Source: Gluconobacter aidae (GTDB taxonomy: Bacteria > Pseudomonadota > Alphaproteobacteria > Acetobacterales > Acetobacteraceae). Taken from it: a DNA stretch of 64,000 nucleotides. Under the pieces are notes generated by a model. It worked only from the letters and a program-made list of their open reading frames with translations, had not been told where the DNA came from and searched no databases. The position numbers and the translations under genes are program-made. Shown in pieces: positions 28,707 through 37,561 of this stretch. Where the stretch lies: contig NZ_WIPH01000001.1 of the NCBI RefSeq assembly GCF_009547075.1, forward strand, positions 124,001 through 188,000, written 5' to 3'. Numbering within the stretch: the first letter of the stretch is position 1; each line of letters begins with the position of its first letter.

Positions 28707-29176
28707 AAAACGTGGCTGGGGCCGGGGCGTAGGCCGTTGACGACGTCCACATCAGCCGTGCTGTCCCAGACGGACCAGTCCCAGCCGGGATGCTGGTTGA
28801 TTTCGGCCGTCATGCGCTGTTCCTGCGCGCCATCGATCGGATGACTGGCCTTGTAGGCAGCATAGGCCATCTTGTCGCCCATATAGACGCAGCCGCACGC
28901 GATGGGATCGGCATAGAGCAGGACCGGCTGCCCGTTCTGCATGCGGTAGGTCAGAGTGTTGGGGGGCAACAGGTTCATCATCGCCCAGCGTGCGGTCGTA
29001 TCGGCAGGGTGCGCTCTGAACCCGGCCAGGGCGAAGGATACTTCCGCTTTCTGCACGGGCCGATAGGGTGAGCAGGCAGTCGTGCCGATGAGGAGAGCGC
29101 TGGACAGGATGGCATGCCAGTGTCTAAGTCCTGCACGAAAGAGGGGAGATGCATGGGAACGGATCTGGCGGGTCAT
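28700..29176 (-). CDS. Small exported protein, probable lipoprotein, unknown function
   Basis: About 158 residues. From ATG 29176 the product begins [14 protein letters not shown], then has a hydrophobic segment HAILSSALLIGTTAC that looks like a signal peptide ending in a weak lipobox (TTAC; Leu is missing at -3). The mature part has YADPIACGCVYMGD and ends with NGLRPGPSHVFY; it matches no family I recognise. Its start overlaps the divergent parC start by 24 bases, because no later ATG precedes the signal segment. No clear Shine-Dalgarno was found. Treat the start as uncertain and the gene as likely real. Confidence 0.6.
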   Translation of the reverse strand: MTRQIRSHASPLFRAGLRHWHAILSSALLIGTTACSPYRPVQKAEVSFALAGFRAHPADTTARWAMMNLLPPNTLTYRMQNGQPVLLYADPIACGCVYMGDKMAYAAYKASHPIDGAQEQRMTAEINQHPGWDWSVWDSTADVDVVNGLRPGPSHVFY

Positions 29177-31360
29177 ATCGAGGATACCAAGCTCGCTGAG
29201 GCTCTGAGCGAGCGATATATTGCGTATGCGATGTCGACAATCATGTCGCGGTCCCTTCCGGACGTGCGTGATGGCCTGAAGCCGGTACACCGCCGCCTCC
29301 TTTATGCGATGCAGCAGCTCCGCCTTGATCCCACATCAGGGTTTAAAAAGTGTGCACGTGTCGTCGGTGATGTGATCGGTAAGTTCCATCCACATGGCGA
29401 TGCCTCCGTGTACGAGGCGTTGGTACGTCTGGCGCAGGATTTCGCGGTCCGTTATCCGCTGGTCGAAGGGCAGGGCAATTTCGGGTCCATCGACGGCGAT
29501 GGCGCGGCCGCCATGCGATACACCGAGAGCCGCCTGACGGAAGTGGCGCAGGCGCTGCTGGACGGGATTCAGGACGACGCTGTCGATTTCCGCGCGACCT
29601 ACGACAATGAAGATCATGAGCCCGTCGTGCTGCCCGGCACGTTCCCGAATCTGCTGGCGAACGGAGCGGCAGGTATTGCCGTAGGCATGGCGACGAGCAT
29701 CCCGCCGCATAATGCCGCCGAGATCTGTCGGGCCGCCAAGCTTCTGATCGAAAAGCCGGATGTGACGATCGCCGAACTGGTGGATCTGATGCCCGGGCCG
29801 GATTTCCCGACGGGCGGCATTCTGGTGGAAGAGCGCGACTCCATCATCCGCTCCTATGAAACCGGCCGTGGCAGTTTCCGGACGCGGGCCCGTTGGGAAG
29901 TCGAGCAGGGGCGGTTTGGCACCTGGGTCATCATCGTCACCGAGATCCCGTATCAGGTACAGAAATCCCGTCTGATCGAGCAGATCGCCGACCTGATGGA
30001 ACAGCGCAAACTGCCGCTTCTGGGCGATGTGCGCGACGAGAGCACGACTGATATCCGCCTCGTGCTGGAGCCCAAGACCAAAGGGGTCGAGCCTGAAGTC
30101 CTGATGGAGACGCTGTTCCGCAACACGGCGCTTGAGAACCGGTTCAGCCTGAACATGAATGTTCTGGGCGGAGACCGTGTTCCGGGTGTGCTGTCGCTGA
30201 AACAGGTTCTGCGCGCATGGCTGGACCATGTGCATGAAGTGCTGGTGCGGCGCTCGAACCATCGTCTGGCGGCGGTGCTGCGGCGGCTGGAAATCCTTGA
30301 GGGCTTTCTTGCGGTCTATCTGAACCTTGATGAGGTGATCCGCATCATCCGCGAGGAAGATGAGCCCAAAGCCAGCCTGATGGAGACGTTCAGCCTGACG
30401 GATGTGCAGGCCGAGGCGGTGCTGAACATGCGGCTGCGCTCTCTGCGGCGGCTGGAGGAAATGGAAATCCGGCGCGAGCGGGACAAGCTCGCCGACGAAC
30501 AGAAGGCGCTCGAAACCCTGCTGGGTTCGGAGCGTCGGCGCTGGACGCGGATCTGCAAGGATCTGGACGGCACGATCAAAAAGTTCGGATCGGGCCTGCT
30601 CGGAGACCGGCGCACGCTGATCGCTGCTGCGCCGGAGCCGGTTGATATTTCAGCAGCGCTGGAAATCGACCGCGAACCGCTGACCATTCTGCTATCCCGC
30701 GAAGGCTGGATCCGGGCCATGAAGGGCCACGGGCTCGATCCGCAGGGGCATCGCTTCAAGGAAGGTGACGAGGGCTGGCTGTCGGTGGAGTGCCAGAGCA
30801 CGGATCGGCTGTGCCTGATCTCCAGCAGCGGGAAGGCCTATACCATCAAGGCTGCCGATCTGCCGCGCGGGCGTGGGTTCGGGCAGCCGTTCCGGACCAT
30901 GGTGGATGTGCCGCAGGAAGACCGGGTTGTGACGCTGTTTCCGGTTTCGGACGAAGGACGTCGCCTGATTGCTTCCGCATCGGGGCGCGGGATGATCGTG
31001 TCCGAAGCCGGGCTTGTGGCGGAAAAGCGGACGGGCAAGCAGGTCTTCAACGTCAAGGACGGTGACGAGGTCTTTGCCTGCATTCCTGTTGGCGGCACGC
31101 ATGTTCTGACCCTGGGGCAGAACAAGCGCGCGCTGATCTTCCCGCTGGAGCAGGTGCCGGAAATGACGCGCGGCGGCGGTGTCGCGTTCCAGAAGCTGGG
31201 CGATAGCACGCTGCGCGATATCCGGACGCTCACCCTGTCTGAAGGTCTGTTGTGGCAGGAAGGCCAGCGTGTCCGCGCGACGGCGGATCTGCTCCCGCTT
31301 GAGGGGCGCCGCGGTGCCGTGGGGCGTGCGGCACCGCAGTGGATGCTCCGCAAGAACTGA
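29153..31360 (+). CDS. parC: DNA topoisomerase IV subunit A
   Basis: A 735-residue type IIA topoisomerase subunit that decatenates chromosomes. The N-terminus is [19 protein letters not shown] and [13 protein letters not shown]; the quinolone-resistance region is [19 protein letters not shown]; the catalytic tyrosine is Tyr122 in [10 protein letters not shown]. The short C-terminal domain with [18 protein letters not shown] blades fits ParC rather than GyrA, and the GyrA box is absent. ATG 29153 is chosen because GAGGGGAG lies 5 bases upstream. Confidence 0.96.
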   Translation: MGTDLAGHIEDTKLAEALSERYIAYAMSTIMSRSLPDVRDGLKPVHRRLLYAMQQLRLDPTSGFKKCARVVGDVIGKFHPHGDASVYEALVRLAQDFAVRYPLVEGQGNFGSIDGDGAAAMRYTESRLTEVAQALLDGIQDDAVDFRATYDNEDHEPVVLPGTFPNLLANGAAGIAVGMATSIPPHNAAEICRAAKLLIEKPDVTIAELVDLMPGPDFPTGGILVEERDSIIRSYETGRGSFRTRARWEVEQGRFGTWVIIVTEIPYQVQKSRLIEQIADLMEQRKLPLLGDVRDESTTDIRLVLEPKTKGVEPEVLMETLFRNTALENRFSLNMNVLGGDRVPGVLSLKQVLRAWLDHVHEVLVRRSNHRLAAVLRRLEILEGFLAVYLNLDEVIRIIREEDEPKASLMETFSLTDVQAEAVLNMRLRSLRRLEEMEIRRERDKLADEQKALETLLGSERRRWTRICKDLDGTIKKFGSGLLGDRRTLIAAAPEPVDISAALEIDREPLTILLSREGWIRAMKGHGLDPQGHRFKEGDEGWLSVECQSTDRLCLISSSGKAYTIKAADLPRGRGFGQPFRTMVDVPQEDRVVTLFPVSDEGRRLIASASGRGMIVSEAGLVAEKRTGKQVFNVKDGDEVFACIPVGGTHVLTLGQNKRALIFPLEQVPEMTRGGGVAFQKLGDSTLRDIRTLTLSEGLLWQEGQRVRATADLLPLEGRRGAVGRAAPQWMLRKN

Positions 31361-31366
31361 AGCGGG

Positions 31367-31395
31367 ATTATCTCCCCATTCAGGCGGGGGATAAT
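31367..31395. terminator. Hairpin between convergent parC and bpt
   Basis: ATTATCTCCCC (31367-31377) pairs with GGGGGATAAT (31386-31395) over about 10 bp including one wobble. No T run on either strand; it overlaps the last codons of bpt. Possible terminator for parC. Confidence 0.35.
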
Positions 31396-32102
31396 GCCGC
31401 CAACAGATTCCAGTGACCATCACGAAAAACTTCCGCAGGTCCGAAGGCGGCTTTATAGGCCATCTTTGGGCTTCCGGGGACATAATAGCCCAGATACAGG
31501 TGTTCCAGCCCCATGCGGGCGGTCTCTTCGATCAGCCACAGGATCGAGAACGTGCCCCATGAGGCCGTCAGGTCGTTGACATCATAGAACGTGTAGACGG
31601 CGGACAGGCCGTCCGAAAGACGATCGATCAGGCTGACGCAGACAAGCGTGCCATCGGGGCGGCGAAACTCGGCCAGGAACGTCTCGACCGGCGTATTGGC
31701 GATCAGCTCCGCATAGTCGCGCCAGCACATATGGGCCATGTCGCCATCGGGATGGCGGACGGTCTGATACATTTCGAACAGGCGGAACTGTTCGTCCGTG
31801 GGGACCGGGGGTGCGATGTTCACCACAAGGTCCGCGTGGCGGCCGCGGATTTTCTTCTGGGTGCGGGTTGGCGTGAAGGTCGCGGCCGGGATACGCATGG
31901 GCGTGCAGGCGCGGCAGCCGACGCAGACGGGGGCGTAGGCGATCGCATGGCTGCGGCGGAAGCCGGCCTGGGACAGGCGGTTGTGCAGGGCTACGGCGTC
32001 AGGGCCCGCGAGTTCGGTCAGGACCTTGCGTTCGGTCCGGTCGGGCAGGTAGGGGCACGGGGCCGGAGCCGTCGTGTAGAAGAGCTGTGGGCGATGTTGC
32101 AT
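31380..32102 (-). CDS. bpt: Leucyl/arginyl-tRNA--protein transferase (Bpt/ATE family)
   Basis: A 240-residue aminoacyl-transferase that adds Leu (or Arg) to N-terminal Asp/Glu residues, marking proteins for ClpS/ClpAP degradation. It has the N-terminal PCPYLPDRTERKVLTEL, the Cys-rich CVGCRACTPMRIP typical of ATE_N, the pair RHPDGDMAHMCW, and the C-terminal GTFSILWLIEETARMGLEHLYLGYYVPG. Length and motifs match bacterial Bpt. It converges with parC and diverges from cls. Confidence 0.92.
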   Translation of the reverse strand: MQHRPQLFYTTAPAPCPYLPDRTERKVLTELAGPDAVALHNRLSQAGFRRSHAIAYAPVCVGCRACTPMRIPAATFTPTRTQKKIRGRHADLVVNIAPPVPTDEQFRLFEMYQTVRHPDGDMAHMCWRDYAELIANTPVETFLAEFRRPDGTLVCVSLIDRLSDGLSAVYTFYDVNDLTASWGTFSILWLIEETARMGLEHLYLGYYVPGSPKMAYKAAFGPAEVFRDGHWNLLAALSPA

Positions 32103-32257
32103 GGAACGCTCTCCTTTTTCGAAAGACGGGGCCGGAAGATGATCCTATCGCAAGGACGGGGGCTGGCGCATCCTCCATCTTTGCGAAAGGATGAAGGGAG
32201 AAGATCCGGGGGCTGATGTGCTGTTTGCGGCACAGGATGGCCGCCGCAGGGAGACTT

Positions 32258-33670
32258 ATGACGCACTGGACCGTTTTCCACATTCTCATGCAGACCCTGC
32301 GCTGGACGCTGCCCCTGCTCGTTACGGTCCATGCGCTGGTGCACAAGCGCGATACGGCGTCCTGCACGGGCTGGATCGGCATCTGCTGGATTGCGCCCCT
32401 CCTGGGGACGGTGCTGTATCTGATGTTCGGGATCAATCGTGTCCGACGCCGGGCGCAGAAAATGGTCAACCGGCATCTGTGGGAAGGACGCGACCCGCTG
32501 GCGCAGTATCGCCAGACCGTGGATGGCGATCTGGCGCCGCTTTCAAAGATGCTGGGGCGTCTGACGGAACGGCCCCTGATGCGGGGCAATTCAATCACCT
32601 GCCTTCATGACGGGGACAATGCCTATCCGGTGATGCTGGAGGCGATCGGGCAGGCCAGAACGTCAGTTATCCTGTGTTCGTATATCTTTCGTGATGATGA
32701 AGTCGGGCAGCGTTTTGCCGAGGCACTGGTGGCGGCGAAGCGGCGCGGGGTCGAGGTCCGTGTGCTGGTGGACGGGATCGGAAGCGGATATTTCCGCTGC
32801 GGAATCGAGCGCCGGCTGCGGCGTGAGGGTGTGGCCTGCGCACGCTTCATGCACTCGGTCTGGCCCTGGCGCATGCCGTTCATCAATCTGCGCAATCACC
32901 GCAAGATCCTCGTGGTGGATGGGACCATCGGTTTCATGGGTGGCCTGAACATCGGTGAGGAGAACATGCTCCGGCTGCGGACGAAGCTCCCTGTGGCGGA
33001 TACGCATTTCCGCCTTCAGGGACCGGTCGTGCATCAGCTTGCCGTGGCGTTTGCCTGGGACTGGTCGTTCACGACGGGTGAGGAACTCGAAGGCGAGCGT
33101 TATCTGCCCGAGCCATCCCCGGTGGGTGATGTACCGATGCGGATCGTGACGTCCGGGCCGGATATGGATCTGGAGAAGATCGAATACGGGATGTTGCAGG
33201 CTTTCGCGCTGGCCCGGAGGCATATCTGGGTCATGACACCATATTTTCTGCCGGATGACCGTATCTCGACGGAGCTTGTTCTTGCCGCGCTTCGGGGCGT
33301 GGTGATCGATATCGTCGTACCGAAGAGCAGCAATCACGCCCTGATCGACCATGCGCGGGATGCCAATCTGCGGCCGTTTCTGGATGCGGGCTGCCGGGTG
33401 TGGATGGCCGATCCGCCGTTCAATCACTCCAAGCTGATGGTGGTGGATGATGAATGGAGCTTCGTGGGGAGTGCGAATATCGACATGCGCTCCCTGCGGC
33501 TGAATTTCGAGATCAATCTGGAAATCTATGACGCCGGTGTGGCGAAGGACCTGTCCACTTTCATGCAGACGCATCGCCGCAACCGGATGACGCATCATGA
33601 TCTGGACAGCCTGCCGTTCCTGATCCGGATGCGCAATTCGGCGATCAGGCTGCTGCTGCCCTATCTGTAA
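32258..33670 (+). CDS. cls: Cardiolipin synthase (phospholipase D family)
   Basis: A 470-residue membrane enzyme that joins two phosphatidylglycerols, or a similar pair, into cardiolipin. One or two N-terminal membrane helices (about 5-25 and 35-55), then two PLD repeats with HKD motifs: HRKILVVDG with His214 and HSKLMVVDD with His390, each followed by a GS/GG-N motif (GGLNIGEEN, GSANIDMRS). ATG 32258 gives the usual membrane start and follows GGGAGA; the frame is open to 32216. Confidence 0.93.
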   Translation: MTHWTVFHILMQTLRWTLPLLVTVHALVHKRDTASCTGWIGICWIAPLLGTVLYLMFGINRVRRRAQKMVNRHLWEGRDPLAQYRQTVDGDLAPLSKMLGRLTERPLMRGNSITCLHDGDNAYPVMLEAIGQARTSVILCSYIFRDDEVGQRFAEALVAAKRRGVEVRVLVDGIGSGYFRCGIERRLRREGVACARFMHSVWPWRMPFINLRNHRKILVVDGTIGFMGGLNIGEENMLRLRTKLPVADTHFRLQGPVVHQLAVAFAWDWSFTTGEELEGERYLPEPSPVGDVPMRIVTSGPDMDLEKIEYGMLQAFALARRHIWVMTPYFLPDDRISTELVLAALRGVVIDIVVPKSSNHALIDHARDANLRPFLDAGCRVWMADPPFNHSKLMVVDDEWSFVGSANIDMRSLRLNFEINLEIYDAGVAKDLSTFMQTHRRNRMTHHDLDSLPFLIRMRNSAIRLLLPYL

Positions 33671-33674
33671 GGGT

Positions 33675-34301
33675 TTACGCGCCCAGTCGCAGCGTGACGG
33701 AGATGGGGCGGTGATCGGAGCCGAAGCGTGGCAGGGCGCGCGCTTCCAGACGGGACAGGCCCCGTACGAGGCAGCGGTCCAGCCTCAGTGGAACATGGTT
33801 CAGCATCCGGTGTGTCTTTTCCTTTGGGCCGACGTCCAGAAAGCCCGGGAGCAGGACGGGGCCGACAAGGTTGAAATCGCCCATGATGACGGCGCGGTGG
33901 CGCATGTTGGCGCTGATGCTGCGAAGCTGGCGTCGATTGAGGATCTGCCCGTGAGACAGATGCACGTTGGCGAGGGAGAAACTTCCAAAATCAATCAGTT
34001 GCGCCGTGCGCCTGACCAGAAGACCACGCGGCAGGCGGCAGAATGAGGGTGGCCGTGTAAACGGCAGACGGCTCCAGCAGGCGGTCCCGTGCGGTCTGCC
34101 GGGAAGCGGGATGCGATCGTAGTAACCGCCAAGGATTTCGGGGAGTTCGTCCACCGCTGTCTGCGCCTCCTGCATGACGACGATGTCGGGATCTTCCGTG
34201 CGGATGACGGTTAGCACGTCTTCGAGCGAGGCACCGTCCCAGCGGTAGAGATTCCAGCTCAGGATCTTGAAAGAGGCTCCGGACAGAAGGGACATCGTCA
34301 T
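33675..34301 (-). CDS. Endonuclease/exonuclease/phosphatase family protein
   Basis: A 208-residue protein of the DNase I/exonuclease III fold. Conserved pieces: LSWNLYRW, DIVVMQEAQ (catalytic Glu), LANVHLSHG, VIMGDFNL (Asp/Asn pair) and FGSDHRPISV (terminal Asp-His). The substrate (DNA, phosphoinositide-like or sphingolipid-like) cannot be told. ATG 34301 overlaps the stop of the upstream membrane-protein gene in an ATGA, so the two are cotranscribed. Some such proteins are found beside cardiolipin synthase genes, and cls is its convergent neighbour here. Confidence 0.87.
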   Translation of the reverse strand: MTMSLLSGASFKILSWNLYRWDGASLEDVLTVIRTEDPDIVVMQEAQTAVDELPEILGGYYDRIPLPGRPHGTACWSRLPFTRPPSFCRLPRGLLVRRTAQLIDFGSFSLANVHLSHGQILNRRQLRSISANMRHRAVIMGDFNLVGPVLLPGFLDVGPKEKTHRMLNHVPLRLDRCLVRGLSRLEARALPRFGSDHRPISVTLRLGA

Positions 34302-35377
34302 TTCGGAGACTCCGGCAGATAGAGGGGATTGCGTTCGCGGTGATGGGGACCAGCGGCGAACTCGCTGGTCAGGGTATAGCCGACAGCCAGCAGAACGGGG
34401 CCGAGGAAAATGCCTACGCCGCCAAAGGTCACGATGCCGCCGAGAACGCCGAGGACAGTCAGGAGATAGGGCAGTTGGGCGCCGCGGGCGATGAAGGCCG
34501 GGCGGATGACGTGATCGGCGCCAGAGATGATGAGAATGCCGTAAATGGCCAGGAACAGCCCGTGTCCGAAATGGTGTGTCATGCCCAGCCAGATGGCGGC
34601 CGGGACCCAGACCAGCGGGGCGCCGATAGGGAAGACCGCGACGAACGCGGTAATGCCCGCCAGAAGAACCGGCGAAGGAACACCCGCCAGCATCAGGCCG
34701 ATGCCGGTCAGTACACCCTGGATCAGGGCGGTGCCGAGGATGCCGTAGACCGTGCCTCGGACCGTGCGGCCGATGATGTTGATGAGGCGCGGCGTGGTGT
34801 GGGGGCCGGCGATGCGGTCGATCAGGGCCGTGATGGTGTTGCCGAGCGTATCGCCGTTGAGCCACAGAAAGAAGGCCACGAACAGCGCCATGATGAGTTC
34901 GGCGAGTCCCCCTGCGAGACGAAGCAGGACCGTCAGCGTGAGATGGGCGATCTGCCCGGCATAGGGACGCAGCACTTCGGTCGCGAAGGCGCCAATGTCA
35001 TGGCTGAAATGATGCCAGGCCTCCACGAGATGGGGACCTGCCATCGGGATGCGGTTCAGCCAGCCGGGAGGCGGGTTTGCGCTGGTGACATGCAGGATCA
35101 GGGCGTCGATTTCCGAAATCGTGCCAGGGATGTCACTGATCCCCGCGCTGGTCAGAACGGCCAGGGGGACGACGATGAACAAGGCGCTCAGGGCCATCAT
35201 GGCGAGGGCGGCGAGCACGGGGCGGACGTGCCTGCGCATACGCCGGTAGATCGGCCAGGTCGTGAAGGCGAGGATCGCGGCCCACAGGATGGCCGAGAGG
35301 AAGGGCCACAGGATGATCCCGCATCCATAGGCGATTCCGGCCAGGATGAGGCCAAGGAGAATCCGCTCGGTCGTCAT
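34298..35377 (-). CDS. AI-2E family transporter-like membrane protein
   Basis: A 359-residue polytopic membrane protein (about eight helices) of the UPF0118/AI-2E exporter family. Recognised by WAAILAFTTWPIYRRM near the N-terminus, FVAFFLWLNGDTL, the GTVYGILGTALIQGVLTGIG helix and the FPIGAPLVWVPAAIW helix. Family members export AI-2, act as Na+/H+ exchangers, or have no known substrate; none can be assigned. ATG 35377 is the start of homology; the frame is open further up to 36085 but that part is antisense to sseA and is not coding. Confidence 0.88.
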   Translation of the reverse strand: MTTERILLGLILAGIAYGCGIILWPFLSAILWAAILAFTTWPIYRRMRRHVRPVLAALAMMALSALFIVVPLAVLTSAGISDIPGTISEIDALILHVTSANPPPGWLNRIPMAGPHLVEAWHHFSHDIGAFATEVLRPYAGQIAHLTLTVLLRLAGGLAELIMALFVAFFLWLNGDTLGNTITALIDRIAGPHTTPRLINIIGRTVRGTVYGILGTALIQGVLTGIGLMLAGVPSPVLLAGITAFVAVFPIGAPLVWVPAAIWLGMTHHFGHGLFLAIYGILIISGADHVIRPAFIARGAQLPYLLTVLGVLGGIVTFGGVGIFLGPVLLAVGYTLTSEFAAGPHHRERNPLYLPESPK

Positions 35378-35506
35378 GCGGTGCCGTTCTCCTGGCTGGA
35401 GCCGGACGGGTGCCCGGACCGGCATGACTCTGTGGGCTGCGTGTTCATGGAGTGACACATTGGCACGCTCTGGCGTCGGACGCATCCCTCGACCTATGGT
35501 GCGGGT

Positions 35507-36343
35507 ATGACGATCTCGCCACTTGTTGATGCCGCGACCCTGATCTCCGAGGTTGGCCGCTTCATTCCCCTTGATGCCAGCGTGCTTTTGCCGGGGCAGA
35601 AAGGCGACCCCGATGCTGCGTTTACACAGCGTCATCTGCTCGATGCACGACGATTTGATATCGATGTCTTTGCAGACCCGGACAGCCCGCTTCCGCACAC
35701 GGTTCCCGGAGCCGCGCGCTTCGCCCGACTGATGGGGGCGCTCGGAGTGAGCGAGGATGTGCCGGTCGTGTTTTATGACGGACGCGGAAGTGTCGGTGCC
35801 TGCCGGGGCTGGTGGCTGGCGCGGCTGTTCGGGCACCGGAATGCGCGGATACTCGATGGGGGGCTGGAAGCCTGGCTGAAGGCCGGCGGCCCGGTGGAAG
35901 AGGGCGCAGCGTCCACAAAGGAGCCAGCCCTTTTTCGGACCCGTCCCCGCTACGGGCTTCTGGCGGGTTCGGGGGATGTGCGGCTTGCGCTGGAGCGGGA
36001 GGATAGTCTCGTTCTCGATGCCCGGAGTGCAGGACGCTTCGCTGCGACAGTTCCGGAGCCGCGTCCCGGTGTGCGGAGTGGCCACATGCCCGGTGCAATG
36101 AGCATGGACTGGACGCGTCTTGTGGATGAAAGCGGCTGTTTTCTGCCTGCATCAGAACTGAAGCAGATTCTGGCCGCTGCAAAAGGGCAATCGGTGATCG
36201 CGACCTGTGGCTCCGGGCTGACAGCCGCGACAATTGTAGCGGCTTTGGCGATCGCGGGATATGGCGATGCGGCCTTGTATGATGGGTCCTGGACGGAATG
36301 GGGCAGTGATCCCGATGCCCCGGTTGTAACGGGAGAGGCGTGA
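35507..36343 (+). CDS. sseA: 3-mercaptopyruvate/thiosulfate sulfurtransferase
   Basis: A 278-residue protein with two rhodanese domains. The N-terminal, inactive domain has HLLDARRFDID and PVVFYDGRGSVGACR; the C-terminal domain has the active Cys at about 233 in ATCGSGLTAATI. The CGSG(V/L)TA loop is typical of mercaptopyruvate sulfurtransferases rather than thiosulfate rhodaneses. It overlaps the cystathionine beta-lyase gene by 4 bases, consistent with shared sulfur amino acid metabolism. Confidence 0.92.
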   Translation: MTISPLVDAATLISEVGRFIPLDASVLLPGQKGDPDAAFTQRHLLDARRFDIDVFADPDSPLPHTVPGAARFARLMGALGVSEDVPVVFYDGRGSVGACRGWWLARLFGHRNARILDGGLEAWLKAGGPVEEGAASTKEPALFRTRPRYGLLAGSGDVRLALEREDSLVLDARSAGRFAATVPEPRPGVRSGHMPGAMSMDWTRLVDESGCFLPASELKQILAAAKGQSVIATCGSGLTAATIVAALAIAGYGDAALYDGSWTEWGSDPDAPVVTGEA

Positions 36344-37557
36344 GCATGAGCGATCTGGAAAAGCAGGTGAGCGCGGGGTGGAGCCGGATGGGCTCCATGC
36401 TGGTGCGTGAGGGACGGCCACACGAGATTCCGGAATCGGGAACATTCGTGAATGCGCCGGTCAGCCGGGGATCGACGGTCCTGTTCCCGTCGCTGGAAGC
36501 CATGAACCGGACGGACGGTCGCAGCCATGCCCATAAGGTGGTTTACGGGGCCATGGGTTCGCCGATCCAGCACCAGCTTGAAGAAATGCTCAGCCGGATC
36601 GAGGGTGGGACCCATACACAGGTCGTCGGCTCAGGGCTCGCCGCCTGCGCATTGCCGCTTCTGGCGTTTCTGGGCTGCGGAGACCATCTTCTGCTTCCCG
36701 ACTCGGTCTATGGACCGACGCGGCGTTTCGCCGGCACGATGCTTCAGCGCATGGGCGTGACGACGACCTATTATCCTCCCACGGCATCCCATGACGAAGT
36801 TCTGGCGCTCATGCGACCGGAGACGAAGGTGCTGTTCGCGGAAAGTCCCGGCAGTCACACTTTCGAGGTGCAGGACGTGCCCATGCTGGCCGAAATCGCG
36901 CATGAGGCCGGAGCGCTCCTGATGCTGGACAACACCTGGGGGATCGGCGTGTTCCAGCCCTTTACCCATGGTGTGGACGTGTCGATCCAGGCGCTGTCGA
37001 AATATCCCGCCGGACATTCCGATGTCATCATGGGATCGGTCACGGTCAATGATGACGCGTGCTGGAAGACAGTGCGGGATGCCGCAATCCAGCTTGGACT
37101 GTGCGCCGGGCCGGATGACTGCTGGCTGACGCTGCGGGGGCTGCGGACGATGGGTGTGCGGCTGGCACATCAGTCGCGCTCGGCACTGGAAATCGCGCAG
37201 TGGCTTAAGACACGCCCCGAAGTGGCGCGGGTTCTGCATCCCGCGCTGGAAGACTGTCCGGGGCATGAGTTCTGGAAGCGCGACTTTACCGGAGCGTGCG
37301 GTCTGTTCGGGGTGGAGCTTCAGCCGGGAATTTCCGTTGAGACGACCGAACGCATGATCGACGGACTGAGCCTGTTCGGGATCGGAGCCTCCTGGGGCGG
37401 CTATGAAAGTCTGGTTCTGCCGACCACGGGGCATATCCGGCGCGTGACGGGTGAGGGTGGCCCGACATCCGCGACATTCCGTCTGCATATCGGGCTGGAA
37501 GATGTGGAGGACCTGAAGACCGATCTGGCCCGCGGGCTGGACAGCCTTCAGTTCTGA
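36340..37557 (+). CDS. metC: Cystathionine beta-lyase
   Basis: A 405-residue Cys/Met-metabolism PLP enzyme. PLP-binding Lys is near residue 220 in SIQALSKYPAGHSDVIMG. Other motifs are VYGAMGSPIQHQLEEML, GSGLAACALPLLAFL, LLMLDNTWGIGVFQPF and the terminal RLHIGLEDVEDL. It most likely splits cystathionine to homocysteine; gamma-synthase activity cannot be fully excluded. The GTG at 36340 overlaps the sseA stop (GTGA); ATG at 36346 is an alternative. Convergent with comM. Confidence 0.9.
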   Translation: MSMSDLEKQVSAGWSRMGSMLVREGRPHEIPESGTFVNAPVSRGSTVLFPSLEAMNRTDGRSHAHKVVYGAMGSPIQHQLEEMLSRIEGGTHTQVVGSGLAACALPLLAFLGCGDHLLLPDSVYGPTRRFAGTMLQRMGVTTTYYPPTASHDEVLALMRPETKVLFAESPGSHTFEVQDVPMLAEIAHEAGALLMLDNTWGIGVFQPFTHGVDVSIQALSKYPAGHSDVIMGSVTVNDDACWKTVRDAAIQLGLCAGPDDCWLTLRGLRTMGVRLAHQSRSALEIAQWLKTRPEVARVLHPALEDCPGHEFWKRDFTGACGLFGVELQPGISVETTERMIDGLSLFGIGASWGGYESLVLPTTGHIRRVTGEGGPTSATFRLHIGLEDVEDLKTDLARGLDSLQF

Positions 37558-37561
37558 ACTG

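Noticed and set aside
35378-36085. N-terminal extension of the AI-2E transporter frame
   Set aside because: It is antisense to sseA and lacks membrane segments; homology starts at ATG 35377.
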